The notes: generated by a model not told the origin, from the sequence alone. DNA of 32,152 nucleotides from an uncultured Gammaproteobacteria bacterium (GCA_947260025.1 CAMYON010000039.1:1-32152), one strand, 5' to 3'. Numbered from the stretch's first letter, positions 1-8,370 are shown. A program made the numbers and translations.

Positions 1-5
1 TCAAG

Positions 6-1394
6 CTAGCCGCGACGCCAGCGCGTGCCGTCCGCACCGTCCTCGATGACGATACCAGCGGCGCTTAGCTCATCGCGAATGCGATCGGCATTGGCCCAGT
101 CTTTGGCGGCGCGCGCCTGCAGGCGCTGTTCGACGAGCTCGTCGATAGCGGTATCGCTGAGCCCGCTGCCGGCCTGTCCAGGACCCGATTTGAGATAGGC
201 TTCGGGATCTTCCTGCAGCAGACCGATCAGGCCACCGAGATAGCGCAGCAAGCTTGCAAGCTCGTGCTGCTGCTCACTGCCCTCCGCCCTGGCGCGGTTG
301 ATGTCGCGCACCAGGTCGAACAATACCGCGATTGCGCTGGCGGTATTAAAATCGTCGCACATCGCCTGAACAAAACGTTGCTGATAATCGCTTTGCTCCG
401 GAAATTCGACGGTTTCGGTATCCTGCAGTGCCGCATAAAGTCGCTGCAAGGCCGCACGCGCGTTATTGAGCTGGTCCTCGGAATAGTTCAGCTGGCTGCG
501 GTAGTGGCTGCCGAGAATGAAATAGCGGATTTCCTCGGCACGGTAGTTTTCCAGTACGTCTCGAACGATAAAAAAATTGCCCAGCGACTTGGACATCTTT
601 TCCTGGTTAACCTGGACGAAACCGTTGTGAATCCAGTAGTTGACAAATTTTTCACCGTTACAGGATTCGCTCTGTGCAATTTCGTTCTCGTGATGGGGAA
701 ATTGCAGATCATGTCCGCCGCCATGAATATCGAAATGATTGCCCAGCAGGCTGTTCGACATCGCCGAGCACTCGATATGCCAGCCGGGGCGTCCTTCCCC
801 ATACTTAGATGGCCATTTCGGCTCACCGGGCTTGGCAGATTTCCAGAGCACGAAATCGAGCGGATCGCGCTTCCCCTCGTCGATGTCCACGCGTTCGCCC
901 GCGCGCAACTCGGCGACCTTCTTGCCGGATAGCTTGCCGTAGTCATCGAACTTGGCTACCGCGAAATAAACGTCGCCGTTATCGGCCTGGTAGGCATAAC
1001 CCCGTTGCTCCAGTTTTTCGACCATTTCCAGAATCGGCCCGATAGTCTCGGTCGCGCATGGCTCCATATCGGGGCGCAATACGCCGAGCGCATCCGCATC
1101 TTCATGCATTGCGTCGATGAAACGACGGGTTAAATGAAAGTAGTCCTCATTGTTTTCGTGAGCGCGATTGATAATCTTGTCGTCGATGTCGGTGATGTTT
1201 CGCACATAGGTAACCTCGTATCCAAGGTGTTTCAGGAATCGGTAAACCACATCGAAGACGACCAGTACGCGCGCATGCCCGATATGACAATAATCGTAAA
1301 CCGTCATGCCACATACGTACATTCGAACCTGTCCCGGCACGATCGGTTCAAAGACTTCCTTTTTATTGCTAAGGCTGTTGTATATGGTCAGCAT
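6..1394 (-). CDS. cysS: Cysteinyl-tRNA synthetase
   Basis: Charges tRNA-Cys with cysteine in the cytoplasm. The 462-residue protein has the full class Ia layout. Cys28 in the CGMTVYD segment, Cys209, His234 and Glu238 match the usual zinc/cysteine-binding ligands. The HIGH motif is at residues 37-40 and KMSKS at 266-270, followed by the helical anticodon-binding part and a C-terminal domain ending in the basic GTRWRRG tail. Length matches the family (about 460). The ATG start begins MLTIYNSLS, typical of the family, although no good Shine-Dalgarno sequence precedes it. It is transcribed away from the cyclophilin gene, with a 133-base divergent region between them. Identification is secure from motifs and overall sequence. 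Confidence 0.97.
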   Translation of the reverse strand: MLTIYNSLSNKKEVFEPIVPGQVRMYVCGMTVYDYCHIGHARVLVVFDVVYRFLKHLGYEVTYVRNITDIDDKIINRAHENNEDYFHLTRRFIDAMHEDADALGVLRPDMEPCATETIGPILEMVEKLEQRGYAYQADNGDVYFAVAKFDDYGKLSGKKVAELRAGERVDIDEGKRDPLDFVLWKSAKPGEPKWPSKYGEGRPGWHIECSAMSNSLLGNHFDIHGGGHDLQFPHHENEIAQSESCNGEKFVNYWIHNGFVQVNQEKMSKSLGNFFIVRDVLENYRAEEIRYFILGSHYRSQLNYSEDQLNNARAALQRLYAALQDTETVEFPEQSDYQQRFVQAMCDDFNTASAIAVLFDLVRDINRARAEGSEQQHELASLLRYLGGLIGLLQEDPEAYLKSGPGQAGSGLSDTAIDELVEQRLQARAAKDWANADRIRDELSAAGIVIEDGADGTRWRRG

Positions 1395-1527
1395 TAATGT
1401 TTTTCGCGCTGGTGAAAACTGGGCCTAGAGTTTAAAAGAAGCACTCTACGAGTGAAACCGTTAATTGATGTCGGCTTCCCTAAGCGCATGCAAATCAGTA
1501 GAATCCGCAGGCCTGTAAAAAACTGGA

Positions 1528-2142
1528 ATGCTGATGAAAAAAACGCTACTACCGATCGCGGTCGTGCTCGCAGCTATCCTTTCTCTGGTATTTTACCCAC
1601 ACATTAAAGGTGACAAACCAATGACCGAAAATTCTGCTGCCAACCCGACCGTGCTGATCGAAACCACGATGGGCAATATTACGATCGAACTCGATATGGA
1701 GAACGCACCCAACACCAGCGAGAATTTTCTCGCTTACGTCGATGACGGCTACTATGTCGATACGACGTTCCACCGGGTTATCCCTGGCTTCATGATTCAG
1801 GGCGGAGGTATTACGGCCGACATGATGGACAAACCGAGTAAGCGTGCCCCGATTGAAAATGAAGCCAACAACGGCCTGAAAAACGACCGCGGCACGCTGG
1901 CGATGGCGCGCACTAGCGATCCGCATTCTGCTACCTCGCAGTTTTTCATCAACCATTCCGATAATGATTTTCTGAATTTCACCAGCGAGACCATGCAGGG
2001 CTGGGGTTACGCCGTGTTCGGCAAGGTAACCGAGGGTATGGACCTCGTCGACGAGATTGCCCAGGTATCTACCGGCAACAGGGGCGGTCACCAGAATGTA
2101 CCAAACGAGACCATTACGATTACCGCGGTTAGCCGACAGTAA
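1528..2142 (+). CDS. Membrane-anchored or exported cyclophilin-type peptidyl-prolyl isomerase
   Basis: Accelerates cis-trans isomerisation at prolyl bonds during protein folding. The N-terminus (MKK, then a hydrophobic stretch to about residue 25) is a signal peptide or uncleaved anchor without an obvious cleavage site. The cyclophilin domain follows, with [13 protein letters not shown], a SATSQFFIN-type segment and the closing [10 protein letters not shown]. Two starts lie close together: ATG at 1528 and ATG at 1534, the latter better spaced from GGA at 1525-1527. A third in-frame ATG at 1621 begins the cyclophilin domain exactly where cytosolic PpiB proteins begin and has its own AAGGTG eight bases upstream, so a cytosolic form may also be made. 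Only 15 bases separate it from lpxH, so the two probably share a transcript. Confidence 0.9.
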   Translation: MLMKKTLLPIAVVLAAILSLVFYPHIKGDKPMTENSAANPTVLIETTMGNITIELDMENAPNTSENFLAYVDDGYYVDTTFHRVIPGFMIQGGGITADMMDKPSKRAPIENEANNGLKNDRGTLAMARTSDPHSATSQFFINHSDNDFLNFTSETMQGWGYAVFGKVTEGMDLVDEIAQVSTGNRGGHQNVPNETITITAVSRQ

Positions 2143-2157
2143 TATGTTTCCCGCCGC

Positions 2158-2877
2158 ATGAACGATGAGTACCTGTTCATTTCGGACTGCCATCTGGATC
2201 CAGAACGGCCAGGGGTAACAGCGACCCTGATTCGGTTTCTGCAGGAACGCGCGGCGACTGCCAGCCATCTTTACATACTGGGTGACCTGTTCGAAGTCTG
2301 GCTCGGTGACGACGATCCGGCCCTTGAGCATCAGCCGATTATCGATGCGCTGCAGCGTCTGGCAGCAACAGTTCCGGTGTATTTCATGGCCGGTAATCGT
2401 GATTTTCTGCTGGGTCGGGATTTTGCCGCCAGGATCGGCATGAGCCTGCTCGAGGAACCCCAGGTTTTACAGCTCGGTAATCGACGGACCCTATTGGTCC
2501 ATGGCGACACGCTGTGCACCGACGACCACGACTATCAGCACTTTCGCAGCATGGTGCGCAGCGCCGCGTGGCAATCCGAGTTTCTGGCCCAACCGCTGGC
2601 AGAGCGTCAGCGGATTGCGGCCGGGCTGCGCAGTGACAGCGCTGACGCCATGGCGCAAAAATCCGCCGATATCATGGACGTCAATCAGCAGGCGGTGCGG
2701 GATTGCTTCGATCAAAACCGGGTCGACACCATCATCCACGGGCACACGCATCGTCCGGCGGTTCACCGTTACGGGTCCGAACTGCAAAGACTGGTGCTGG
2801 GGGATTGGAATCCGGGACCCAGTTACCTGAGCTGGGATCATCAACAGGGCTTCAGGCTGGTGGACCCCAGGGTTTAA
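2158..2877 (+). CDS. lpxH: UDP-2,3-diacylglucosamine diphosphatase (lipid A synthesis)
   Basis: Hydrolyses UDP-2,3-diacylglucosamine to lipid X and UMP on the inner face of the inner membrane, the fourth step of lipid A synthesis. The 239-residue protein has the metallophosphoesterase signature: SDCHLD (Asp10, His12), GDLFEVWLGDDD (Asp43), GNRDFLLG (Asn80), HGDTLCTDD and the C-terminal HGHTHRPAVH. The GDLFE-W-GDDD and HGDTLCTDD segments are those of LpxH rather than of generic phosphoesterases. No clear Shine-Dalgarno sequence precedes the ATG, which fits coupling to the cyclophilin gene 15 bases upstream. Its stop codon overlaps, tail to tail, the stop codon of the DUF455 gene on the other strand (shared TTAA). 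Confidence 0.96.
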   Translation: MNDEYLFISDCHLDPERPGVTATLIRFLQERAATASHLYILGDLFEVWLGDDDPALEHQPIIDALQRLAATVPVYFMAGNRDFLLGRDFAARIGMSLLEEPQVLQLGNRRTLLVHGDTLCTDDHDYQHFRSMVRSAAWQSEFLAQPLAERQRIAAGLRSDSADAMAQKSADIMDVNQQAVRDCFDQNRVDTIIHGHTHRPAVHRYGSELQRLVLGDWNPGPSYLSWDHQQGFRLVDPRV

Positions 2878-3671
2878 CCGCCCCGCTCCAGCGCTTCCAG
2901 CTCGGAACTGGCAAAGCCAGCCTCGATCCGCGCGGGATAGTTAAAGGGCCCGCGCAGCTTACCTTCCATAAATCGCTCGACCAGCTCGCGAAAGGTAGCC
3001 GGTACGTCGAGGTTCTGTTGCTCGCAAATCCAGCAAAACCAGTCGTTACCGATGCGCACATGTCCGATCTCGTCGCGGTATATCGTCTCCAGCATGGCGG
3101 CCGCGGCTTCATCCCCGAATTGCCTGAACTTGGCGATCATGGCGGGGGTAACATCGAGACCCCGCGCCTCCATCACGCGAGGTACCAGTGCCATGCGGTG
3201 CAGCAGGTTGTCACGGGTTTTACAAACCATGTCCCACAGCCCTCGATGCGCCGGGTAAGCGCCGTAATAACTGCCGCGTCGCTTCAGTTCCGCGTCCAGC
3301 ATCTGAAAATGCCGCGCTTCCTCGCTTGCGACCAGCAGCCAGTCGCCGACGAAATCGGCTGGCACATCGCGAAAACGATAAACCGCGTCAAGCGCGATAT
3401 TGATGGCATTGAATTCGATATGCGCGAAGGCATGTAGTAATCGGATTCTCCCTGCTTCGGTGGCAAAGCTGCGCCGCTCCAACCGGCGCGGGTCGACCAG
3501 TTCCGGCTTTGACGGACGACCGGGATCTTCGATTGGCAGTATTTCCGAGTCCGCGCCGCTTATACCTGGCTGCCTTTCCCATGCCTGATGCAGTTGCGTA
3601 GTCATCTCGCATTTGTTGCGGGTATCAGGTTCGAGAATGGCGTCCTCGAGCTGGCGATAAAAATCAACCAC
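2874..3671 (-). CDS. DUF455 ferritin-like (diiron) protein
   Basis: Resembles the DUF455 family of ferritin-like four-helix proteins; no specific reaction can be assigned. Candidate diiron ligands are visible in order: the Glu in HAFAHIEFNAI, the Glu/His pair in ASEEARHFQML, and a third helix with IYRDEIGHVRIG. This is the E...ExxH...E...ExxH pattern of ferritin-like enzymes. The start is GTG, eight bases inside the end of metZ, so translation is probably coupled. The N-terminal segment AILEPDTRNKCE encoded from this GTG resembles the conserved family beginning, which argues against the later ATG at 3603-3605. The tRNA hydroxylase MiaE has a related fold, but the sequence fits DUF455 better. 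The role in a metZ operon is unknown. Confidence 0.85.
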   Translation of the reverse strand: MVDFYRQLEDAILEPDTRNKCEMTTQLHQAWERQPGISGADSEILPIEDPGRPSKPELVDPRRLERRSFATEAGRIRLLHAFAHIEFNAINIALDAVYRFRDVPADFVGDWLLVASEEARHFQMLDAELKRRGSYYGAYPAHRGLWDMVCKTRDNLLHRMALVPRVMEARGLDVTPAMIAKFRQFGDEAAAAMLETIYRDEIGHVRIGNDWFCWICEQQNLDVPATFRELVERFMEGKLRGPFNYPARIEAGFASSELEALERGG

Positions 3672-4842
3672 CGAGACCGCGCGCCAGGTCGTCGATGATA
3701 TCGTCGGGATCTTCGAGTCCCACTGCGACTCGAATCAGCCCCTCGCTGATCCCAACCTGCCGTTTTAGTTCGTCGCTGACACGGCCATGTGTGGTCGTCG
3801 CCGGATGCGTGATCGTGGTCTTTACGTCTCCGAGATTGGCGGTAATCGACAACATTCTGGTGGCATCTATTACGCGCCAGGCGCTTTCGCGCCCACCACC
3901 GACAACAAACGATACAACACCGCCAAATCCGTGCTGCTGTGTCTGCGCCAGCCGATGCTGCGGATGCGATTCGAGCCCGGGATAGTAGACCTGTTCGACC
4001 GCGGGATGATCGGCCAGGAAGCGCGCCACCTGCAGCGCCTGCTGCGAATGCGCTTTCATCCGCAGACCGAGCGTTTCCAGGCCCTTCAGGGCAACCCAGG
4101 CGTTGAACGGGCTCAGGCTCGGGCCGGTGGTCCGGATCACTCCGAACACCTCCTCTGCGACCAGTTGTTCTGGCCCCACCACCGCTCCGCCAACAATGCG
4201 GCCCTGGCCATCGAGATACTTGGTGGCCGAATGCACTACCAGGTCGGCGCCAAAATCGAGGGGGCGTTGCAGTGCCGGCGTACAGAAACAATTATCCACC
4301 ACCAGCAGGCAGTCATTTTCATGAGCCAGGTCAGCCAGCGCCCTGATATCAGCGATTTCGGTAAGCGGATTCGACGGTGTTTCTAGAAACAACAGGCGCG
4401 TATTGCCTTGAATCGCCTGCCTCCAGTCTTCCAGGTCGTTCATGCCGACAAAGCTGGTGTGGATACCGAACCTGTGGAGGTATTTGTCGAACAGGGTCGT
4501 AGTAGTGCCGAACACCGAACGCGAGCTGACGATATGATCTCCTGACTTCAGCAAAGCCACGCACAGGCTCATGATAGCCGCCATGCCCGACGCGGTCGCA
4601 ACACAGGCTTCCCCGCCTTCCATTGCCGCCAGGCGTCGTTCGAAAGCCTGTGTCGTCGGATTGGTAAAACGCGAGTAAATGTTGCCCGGCTCATCGCCGG
4701 CGAATCTCGCGGCGGCCTGGGCCGCATTCTCGAAAACGAAGCTCGAGGTCGCAAATATTGCTTCGCTGTGCTCGAGTTCGGCCGTACGCCGTTGACCGCT
4801 TCTGACGGCCAGCGTATCGAAACCAGGGTTGTCGTTATTCAC
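3664..4842 (-). CDS. metZ: O-succinylhomoserine sulfhydrylase
   Basis: A PLP enzyme that makes homocysteine directly from O-succinylhomoserine and sulfide in methionine synthesis. It belongs to the Cys/Met metabolism family: YSRFTNPT near residue 56, SGMAAI, ETPSNP, VVDNCFCTP, and the PLP lysine (Lys208) in SATKYLDGQGR. The DGQGR segment after the lysine is characteristic of MetZ as opposed to MetB or MetC. I chose the GTG at 4840-4842 because GGAG lies seven bases upstream and the product (392 residues) begins NNDNPGFDTLAVRSG like its relatives. An upstream in-frame extension to 4917 would run through the leader and is unlikely. It lies downstream of purF, as in Pseudomonas, and overlaps the DUF455 gene. 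A candidate SAM-responsive leader precedes it. Confidence 0.94.
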   Translation of the reverse strand: MNNDNPGFDTLAVRSGQRRTAELEHSEAIFATSSFVFENAAQAAARFAGDEPGNIYSRFTNPTTQAFERRLAAMEGGEACVATASGMAAIMSLCVALLKSGDHIVSSRSVFGTTTTLFDKYLHRFGIHTSFVGMNDLEDWRQAIQGNTRLLFLETPSNPLTEIADIRALADLAHENDCLLVVDNCFCTPALQRPLDFGADLVVHSATKYLDGQGRIVGGAVVGPEQLVAEEVFGVIRTTGPSLSPFNAWVALKGLETLGLRMKAHSQQALQVARFLADHPAVEQVYYPGLESHPQHRLAQTQQHGFGGVVSFVVGGGRESAWRVIDATRMLSITANLGDVKTTITHPATTTHGRVSDELKRQVGISEGLIRVAVGLEDPDDIIDDLARGLGG

Positions 4843-4843
4843 G

Positions 4844-4868
4844 GAGTTTCTCCAAAATCGAAAAACTC
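4844..4868 (-). promoter_or_regulatory. Hairpin hiding the metZ ribosome binding site
   Basis: On the minus strand, GAGTTTTTC (4868-4860) can pair with GAGAAACTC (4852-4844): nine base pairs with one G-U wobble and a seven-base loop. The metZ Shine-Dalgarno GGAG (4853-4850) lies almost wholly in the 3' arm, and the GTG start follows one base after the stem. This is the shape of a translational sequestering hairpin and would serve as the expression platform of the aptamer-like element upstream. Confidence 0.55.
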
Positions 4869-4903
4869 GGAAGGGGGGAACGGTACGGAAAGAATTCTGA
4901 ACC

Positions 4904-4980
4904 ACCCTCTTTAGCAAATTTATTTATGGAACCGACTGGCGGAACCCGGGCGCCTGCAAGCCGAGTAACAAATTAGCGCC
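4904..4980 (-). ncRNA. Candidate SAM-II-like riboswitch aptamer in the metZ leader
   Basis: Read on the minus strand, GGCGC (4980-4976) pairs with GCGCC (4953-4949) around a loop that starts UAAUUU and ends CGGCUUGCAG. The tail then carries AAAU, UUGCUAAAGAGGG (to 4905). This resembles the SAM-II aptamer as I recall it: GCGC stem, GAUUU, UUGCA just before the returning GCGC arm, then AAAU and GCUAAA-A-GGG. The region between the returning stem and the tail is about 20 bases longer than in the classic aptamer and can form a small hairpin. The element begins where the transcript from the promoter at 4989-5017 should begin, and the downstream gene is in methionine synthesis. SAM-II is known mainly from alphaproteobacteria, so SAM-V or a related variant is possible. 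Confidence 0.5.
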
Positions 4981-4988
4981 GCGCCGAA

Positions 4989-5017
4989 ACGATATGACGA
5001 AGGATCAGGCTTGTCAA
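4989..5017 (-). promoter_or_regulatory. Sigma-70-type promoter for metZ
   Basis: Minus strand: a perfect -35 TTGACA (5017-5012), a 17-base spacer and -10 TATCGT (4994-4989; four of six). Transcription would start near 4982, leaving a leader of about 140 bases before the metZ GTG. It lies downstream of the L,D-transpeptidase-like gene and makes metZ-DUF455 independently expressed from purF. Confidence 0.65.
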
Positions 5018-5099
5018 GCAGGTGCGTTTTTCTTCGTTACATAGATCCGAGCGGGCTTTCAGAGTTGTTGCGATAAATATAACCGGTCGGCCTGGTTCA

Positions 5100-5639
5100 T
5101 TACCTGATCAATACCAGGTCCCCAACCAGTATGTCTTCGAATATCTCGATCACATCATCGTTCTTCATGCGTATACATCCCGCCGAAACCGGTTCACCGA
5201 TGCGTTTTTCGTCTGACGTACCGTGGATATAGATGTAGCGGGAAAACGTGTCGCAGTCACCATCACGATTGACGCCCGGCTCCAATCCATCGAGCCATAA
5301 AATACGCGACGTGATTTCATCCTGGTCACGATTATCGAGGTTACCGACGATTCTGCCGGTGGGCTCGCGCGCTTCGAATACCATTCCCCTGGGTTGCCCG
5401 CCGCCTATTTTCTGGCGCACGCGATGAATTCCCAGCGGAGTCCTGTATGAATCGACCTGGTTGCCCATACCGTTGGCGGCGGTCGATATCGGGTAGCATC
5501 GATTATTTTCACTGTCGATATCGATCCAGTGCAGTTGTTGGCTGGTGGAATCGATCACGACGAAAGGGCGTTCGTCGGCCAGGGCAGGATTTCCGCTCAA
5601 ACAGGCGGCGAATTCCCGCTTGATATCCTGCCAGCGCAT
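5100..5639 (-). CDS. L,D-transpeptidase (YkuD-domain) family protein without a signal peptide
   Basis: YkuD-type L,D-transpeptidases form or attach peptidoglycan cross-links with a catalytic cysteine. The 179-residue protein shows FVVIDSTSQQLHWID at the domain start, YRTPLGIHRV, YIHGTSDEKRIGEP and the active-site segment VSAGCIRM with the catalytic Cys. The residue pair before Gly-Cys is Ser-Ala where most members have Ser-His or Thr-His. No signal peptide or membrane segment precedes the domain ([14 protein letters not shown]), odd for a periplasmic enzyme. Either the export signal is missing, it uses another route, or the protein acts in the cytoplasm. The ATG overlaps the purF stop by one base (TGATG), so translation is coupled to purF. 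Domain assignment is firm; activity and location are not. Confidence 0.82.
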   Translation of the reverse strand: MRWQDIKREFAACLSGNPALADERPFVVIDSTSQQLHWIDIDSENNRCYPISTAANGMGNQVDSYRTPLGIHRVRQKIGGGQPRGMVFEAREPTGRIVGNLDNRDQDEITSRILWLDGLEPGVNRDGDCDTFSRYIYIHGTSDEKRIGEPVSAGCIRMKNDDVIEIFEDILVGDLVLIR

Positions 5640-7153
5640 CAGGCGTTATTATGCAATTCCATGCCGACGACGGTAATTTGTTCATCGGTTGCTTCCTTGG
5701 CCGAATCGCTGCGCAGATTACTGATCTTATCGAGATAGTCGTTATCCACGGTCTTGGTTACGTACTTGCCATCGAAACAGGAACAGTCGAATTTCTTGAT
5801 CCTGCGGTTACCCTTCTGCACCGCATCGATGAGATCATCCAGATCCTGGTAAATCAGCCAGTCGGCGCCGATAAACGCCGCGATTTCGGCTTCGCTGCGA
5901 CCGTGGGCAACCAGTTCGTCAGCGGCCGGCATGTCGATACCGTAAACATTGGGATACCGCACCGGCGGCGCCGCGGAGGCGATATACACTTTCCTCGCGC
6001 CGGCTTCGCGCGCCATTTGTATAATCTGCTTGGAGGTGGTGCCACGCACGATCGAATCGTCCACCAGTAAAACATTCTTGCCCTTGAACTCGATATCTAT
6101 CGGGTTCAGCTTACGGCGCACCGATTTTTTACGCATGGTTTGACCCGGCATGATGAAGGTGCGCCCGATATAGCGGTTCTTGATGAATCCCTCGCGAAAC
6201 TTGACGCCCAGATGGAAGGCGAGCTCGATCGCCGAGGGACGGCTCGTATCGGGAATCGGGATGACAACGTCGATATCATGCTGCGGCATCTGCCGCAGTA
6301 TTTTGCGCGCCAGTTTAACGCCCATGCGCAGGCGCGCCTTGTAGACATAAATGTCATCGATGATCGAGTCGGGCCGCGCCAGGTAAACATATTCAAAGAT
6401 GCAGGGATTGAGCTTGGATGAAGCCACGCACATGCGCCGGTGGATGCTGCCGTCGCTATCGATGTAAATTGCTTCCCCGGGCTGCAGGTCGCCGATGAGC
6501 TCGAAGCCAGAGGTTTGCAGGGCCACGCTTTCAGAGGCGATCATGTATTCGGCGCCTGCACCGGTTTCTCGTTTGCCATAGACCATGGGACGAATACCGC
6601 GAGGATCGCGAAAACCGATAATACCCTTGCCGGTCAGCATCATTACCACCGCATAGGCACCTTCGATTCGCTTATGAGTTTCGGTAATCGCGGTGAATAT
6701 CTCGTCAGGGGTCAGGTTGAGGCTACCGCAACTCGCCAGTTCGTGGGCAAAGACATTAAGCAAAACCTCGGAGTCCGACTCGGTGTTGATGTGGCGTAAA
6801 TCCGACTGGTACAGCTCCGCCTTCAACTGATCAACGTTGGTCAGGTTACCGTTATGCGCCAGCGTTATGCCATAGGGAGAATTGACGTAAAACGGCTGCG
6901 CCTCGGCTGACGAGGAACAGCCCGCGGTCGGGTAGCGTACATGGCCAATACCCATGGTCCCTGTCAGATTTCGCATATGGCGGGTATGGAACACATCGCT
7001 AACCTGGCCGTTGCCCTTGCGCAGGTTTAGTTTGTTGCGGTCACAAACGACAATACCCGCCGAATCCTGCCCTCGATGCTGCAGTACCAGCAACGAATCG
7101 TAGATCGTCTGCGCTATCGCCTGGTGACTAACTATTCCGACTATTCCACACAT
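5639..7153 (-). CDS. purF: Amidophosphoribosyltransferase
   Basis: Catalyses the first committed step of purine synthesis: PRPP plus glutamine to phosphoribosylamine. The protein starts MCGIVGIV, so Cys2 is exposed after methionine removal as the N-terminal nucleophile of the glutaminase domain. [18 protein letters not shown] and SDSEVLL segments follow. The C-terminal half has the PRPP loop [16 protein letters not shown] and the preceding VIPIPDTSR. At 504 residues it matches the E. coli-type enzyme. It follows cvpA by 30 bases, as in E. coli and Pseudomonas, and its stop overlaps the next start. I do not see an obvious PurR operator upstream of cvpA. Confidence 0.97.
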   Translation of the reverse strand: MCGIVGIVSHQAIAQTIYDSLLVLQHRGQDSAGIVVCDRNKLNLRKGNGQVSDVFHTRHMRNLTGTMGIGHVRYPTAGCSSSAEAQPFYVNSPYGITLAHNGNLTNVDQLKAELYQSDLRHINTESDSEVLLNVFAHELASCGSLNLTPDEIFTAITETHKRIEGAYAVVMMLTGKGIIGFRDPRGIRPMVYGKRETGAGAEYMIASESVALQTSGFELIGDLQPGEAIYIDSDGSIHRRMCVASSKLNPCIFEYVYLARPDSIIDDIYVYKARLRMGVKLARKILRQMPQHDIDVVIPIPDTSRPSAIELAFHLGVKFREGFIKNRYIGRTFIMPGQTMRKKSVRRKLNPIDIEFKGKNVLLVDDSIVRGTTSKQIIQMAREAGARKVYIASAAPPVRYPNVYGIDMPAADELVAHGRSEAEIAAFIGADWLIYQDLDDLIDAVQKGNRRIKKFDCSCFDGKYVTKTVDNDYLDKISNLRSDSAKEATDEQITVVGMELHNNA

Positions 7154-7183
7154 ACCTTCGCTACCCGGAGCATTAAGCCCTGA

Positions 7184-7672
7184 TCAAAAACTGAATTTAT
7201 CCGCCGCATCCGCGGGAATGATTCCTTTCACCCATTCGGCCAGTTGCTGAAAAAAGCCAACCATGGCGGAGTCCTGCCACCAGCCCGCATCGGGCATCGG
7301 CGTCAGACTTGCGAGCAATACAACCATGGTGACGATCAGCACCCCGCGCGCGCCGCCAAAAACCACGCCCAGCGCCTTGTCGGTGCCGCTGAGGCCGGTT
7401 TTCGATACCAGTTGGCTCATGATGAAGTTGACGATAGCGCCAACCACCAGCGTGCTGACGAACAGTACGGCAAATCCGGCGACATTCCTGATCGTCGGCG
7501 CATCGACAAATGGTGCCAGCAAGTCGGCCATGGGCGCAAAATAACGAAAGGCAAGGACGCCAGCGACTATCCAGGTTACCAGCGAAATCGACTCCTTCAC
7601 GAATCCGCGAATCAGGCTGATTAATGCAGATAAAGCAATAATCCCGATAATCACGAGATCGAGCCAACTCAT
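7184..7672 (-). CDS. cvpA: CvpA family membrane protein
   Basis: A 162-residue inner-membrane protein with four hydrophobic segments (about residues 5-22, 28-48, 64-87 and 103-123). It has the family opening WLDLVIIGIIALSALISLIRGFVKE and a glycine-rich GFAVLFVSTLVVGAIV segment. In E. coli, CvpA is needed for colicin V production; its molecular function is unsettled. The Shine-Dalgarno sequence GAGG sits just before the ATG, and a promoter lies about 40 bases upstream. Position directly before purF is the classic arrangement. Confidence 0.93.
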   Translation of the reverse strand: MSWLDLVIIGIIALSALISLIRGFVKESISLVTWIVAGVLAFRYFAPMADLLAPFVDAPTIRNVAGFAVLFVSTLVVGAIVNFIMSQLVSKTGLSGTDKALGVVFGGARGVLIVTMVVLLASLTPMPDAGWWQDSAMVGFFQQLAEWVKGIIPADAADKFSF

Positions 7673-7715
7673 TGTTGCCCTCTTTTGACCGGCATTGGAT
7701 AAGGAAACTGCATTA

Positions 7716-7744
7716 GGTATAGATGTACATTAGCAGGGCGTCAA
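7716..7744 (-). promoter_or_regulatory. Promoter for cvpA-purF
   Basis: Minus strand: -35 TTGACG (7744-7739; five of six), 17-base spacer, -10 TATACC (7721-7716; four of six), giving a predicted start near 7709 and a leader of about 37 bases to the cvpA ATG. It lies in the 92-base gap after the SPOR-domain gene. Confidence 0.5.
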
Positions 7745-7764
7745 TCTATGCGCTGAAACGAGGA

Positions 7765-8370
7765 TTATCTTTCATACTTCATGATAATGCCATCGATGTC
7801 ATGCTTGGCCTTGATTTTGTTCTGCGCGACCCTGGTCTGTTCACGATTCAGAAACGGCCCCAGTCGGACACGATAACTGGCTTTACCATCATTTTTGAAC
7901 TGCTCGATGAAAACCGCGGCAATTTTCGATTTACGCAATTTATCGCGTACCGCCAGCGCCTTGCCGCGATCCTGAAAGCTGCCGACCTGCAGCACCCAGC
8001 TATCGCCTCCGGTTTTCGTTTCCGGCGCCGCTTCGTCTTTGGTTTCCGCTTTCGGTTCTGCCGCCTGTTTTACCACCGGTTCCGAGGACTTGTCCTTATC
8101 GGACTGATCGGAGCGCTGGATAGTATCGGCGGTCGATTTTTCATCGATGTAGCGCGGCTCCAGATCAGGTAACTCATCAACCTTTGCCTGCATTTCTACA
8201 ATCTTCTGTTCGAACTCGGGATTAGCCGTTACCAGCGGTTGCGGCGGAATCACGATCTCCTGCTGCTCCCGGCGCACGCCAGAGCCATCCAGGATCATGG
8301 GCAGGAATATAACCGCGAGCGCAAAAATAACGACAACGCCAACCAGACGATTTTTAATGTTCTGATCCAT
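7765..8370 (-). CDS. dedD: SPOR-domain cell-division protein (DedD-like)
   Basis: SPOR domains bind denuded glycan strands and place proteins at the septum. The 201-residue protein has a short cytoplasmic N-terminus, one transmembrane helix (about residues 8-28, RLVGVVVIFALAVIFLPMIL), a charged and Pro/Ala-rich periplasmic linker, and a C-terminal SPOR domain. That domain starts SWVLQVGSFQDRGKAL near residue 122 and continues YRVRLGPFLNREQTRV. The gene overlaps the end of folC by 17 bases. The order folC-dedD-cvpA-purF is that of E. coli, which supports the DedD name, though the linker is not conserved enough to prove orthology. Confidence 0.88.
   Translation of the reverse strand: MDQNIKNRLVGVVVIFALAVIFLPMILDGSGVRREQQEIVIPPQPLVTANPEFEQKIVEMQAKVDELPDLEPRYIDEKSTADTIQRSDQSDKDKSSEPVVKQAAEPKAETKDEAAPETKTGGDSWVLQVGSFQDRGKALAVRDKLRKSKIAAVFIEQFKNDGKASYRVRLGPFLNREQTRVAQNKIKAKHDIDGIIMKYER

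Noticed and set aside
1395-1527. Promoters in the cysS/cyclophilin divergent gap
   Set aside because: A TAGAAT at 1499-1504 and a TAAACT on the other strand have no acceptable -35 partners; promoters must exist here but I cannot place them.
7673-7764. PurR operator before cvpA-purF
   Set aside because: No match to the ACGCAAACG-type dyad of the E. coli PurR box was seen.
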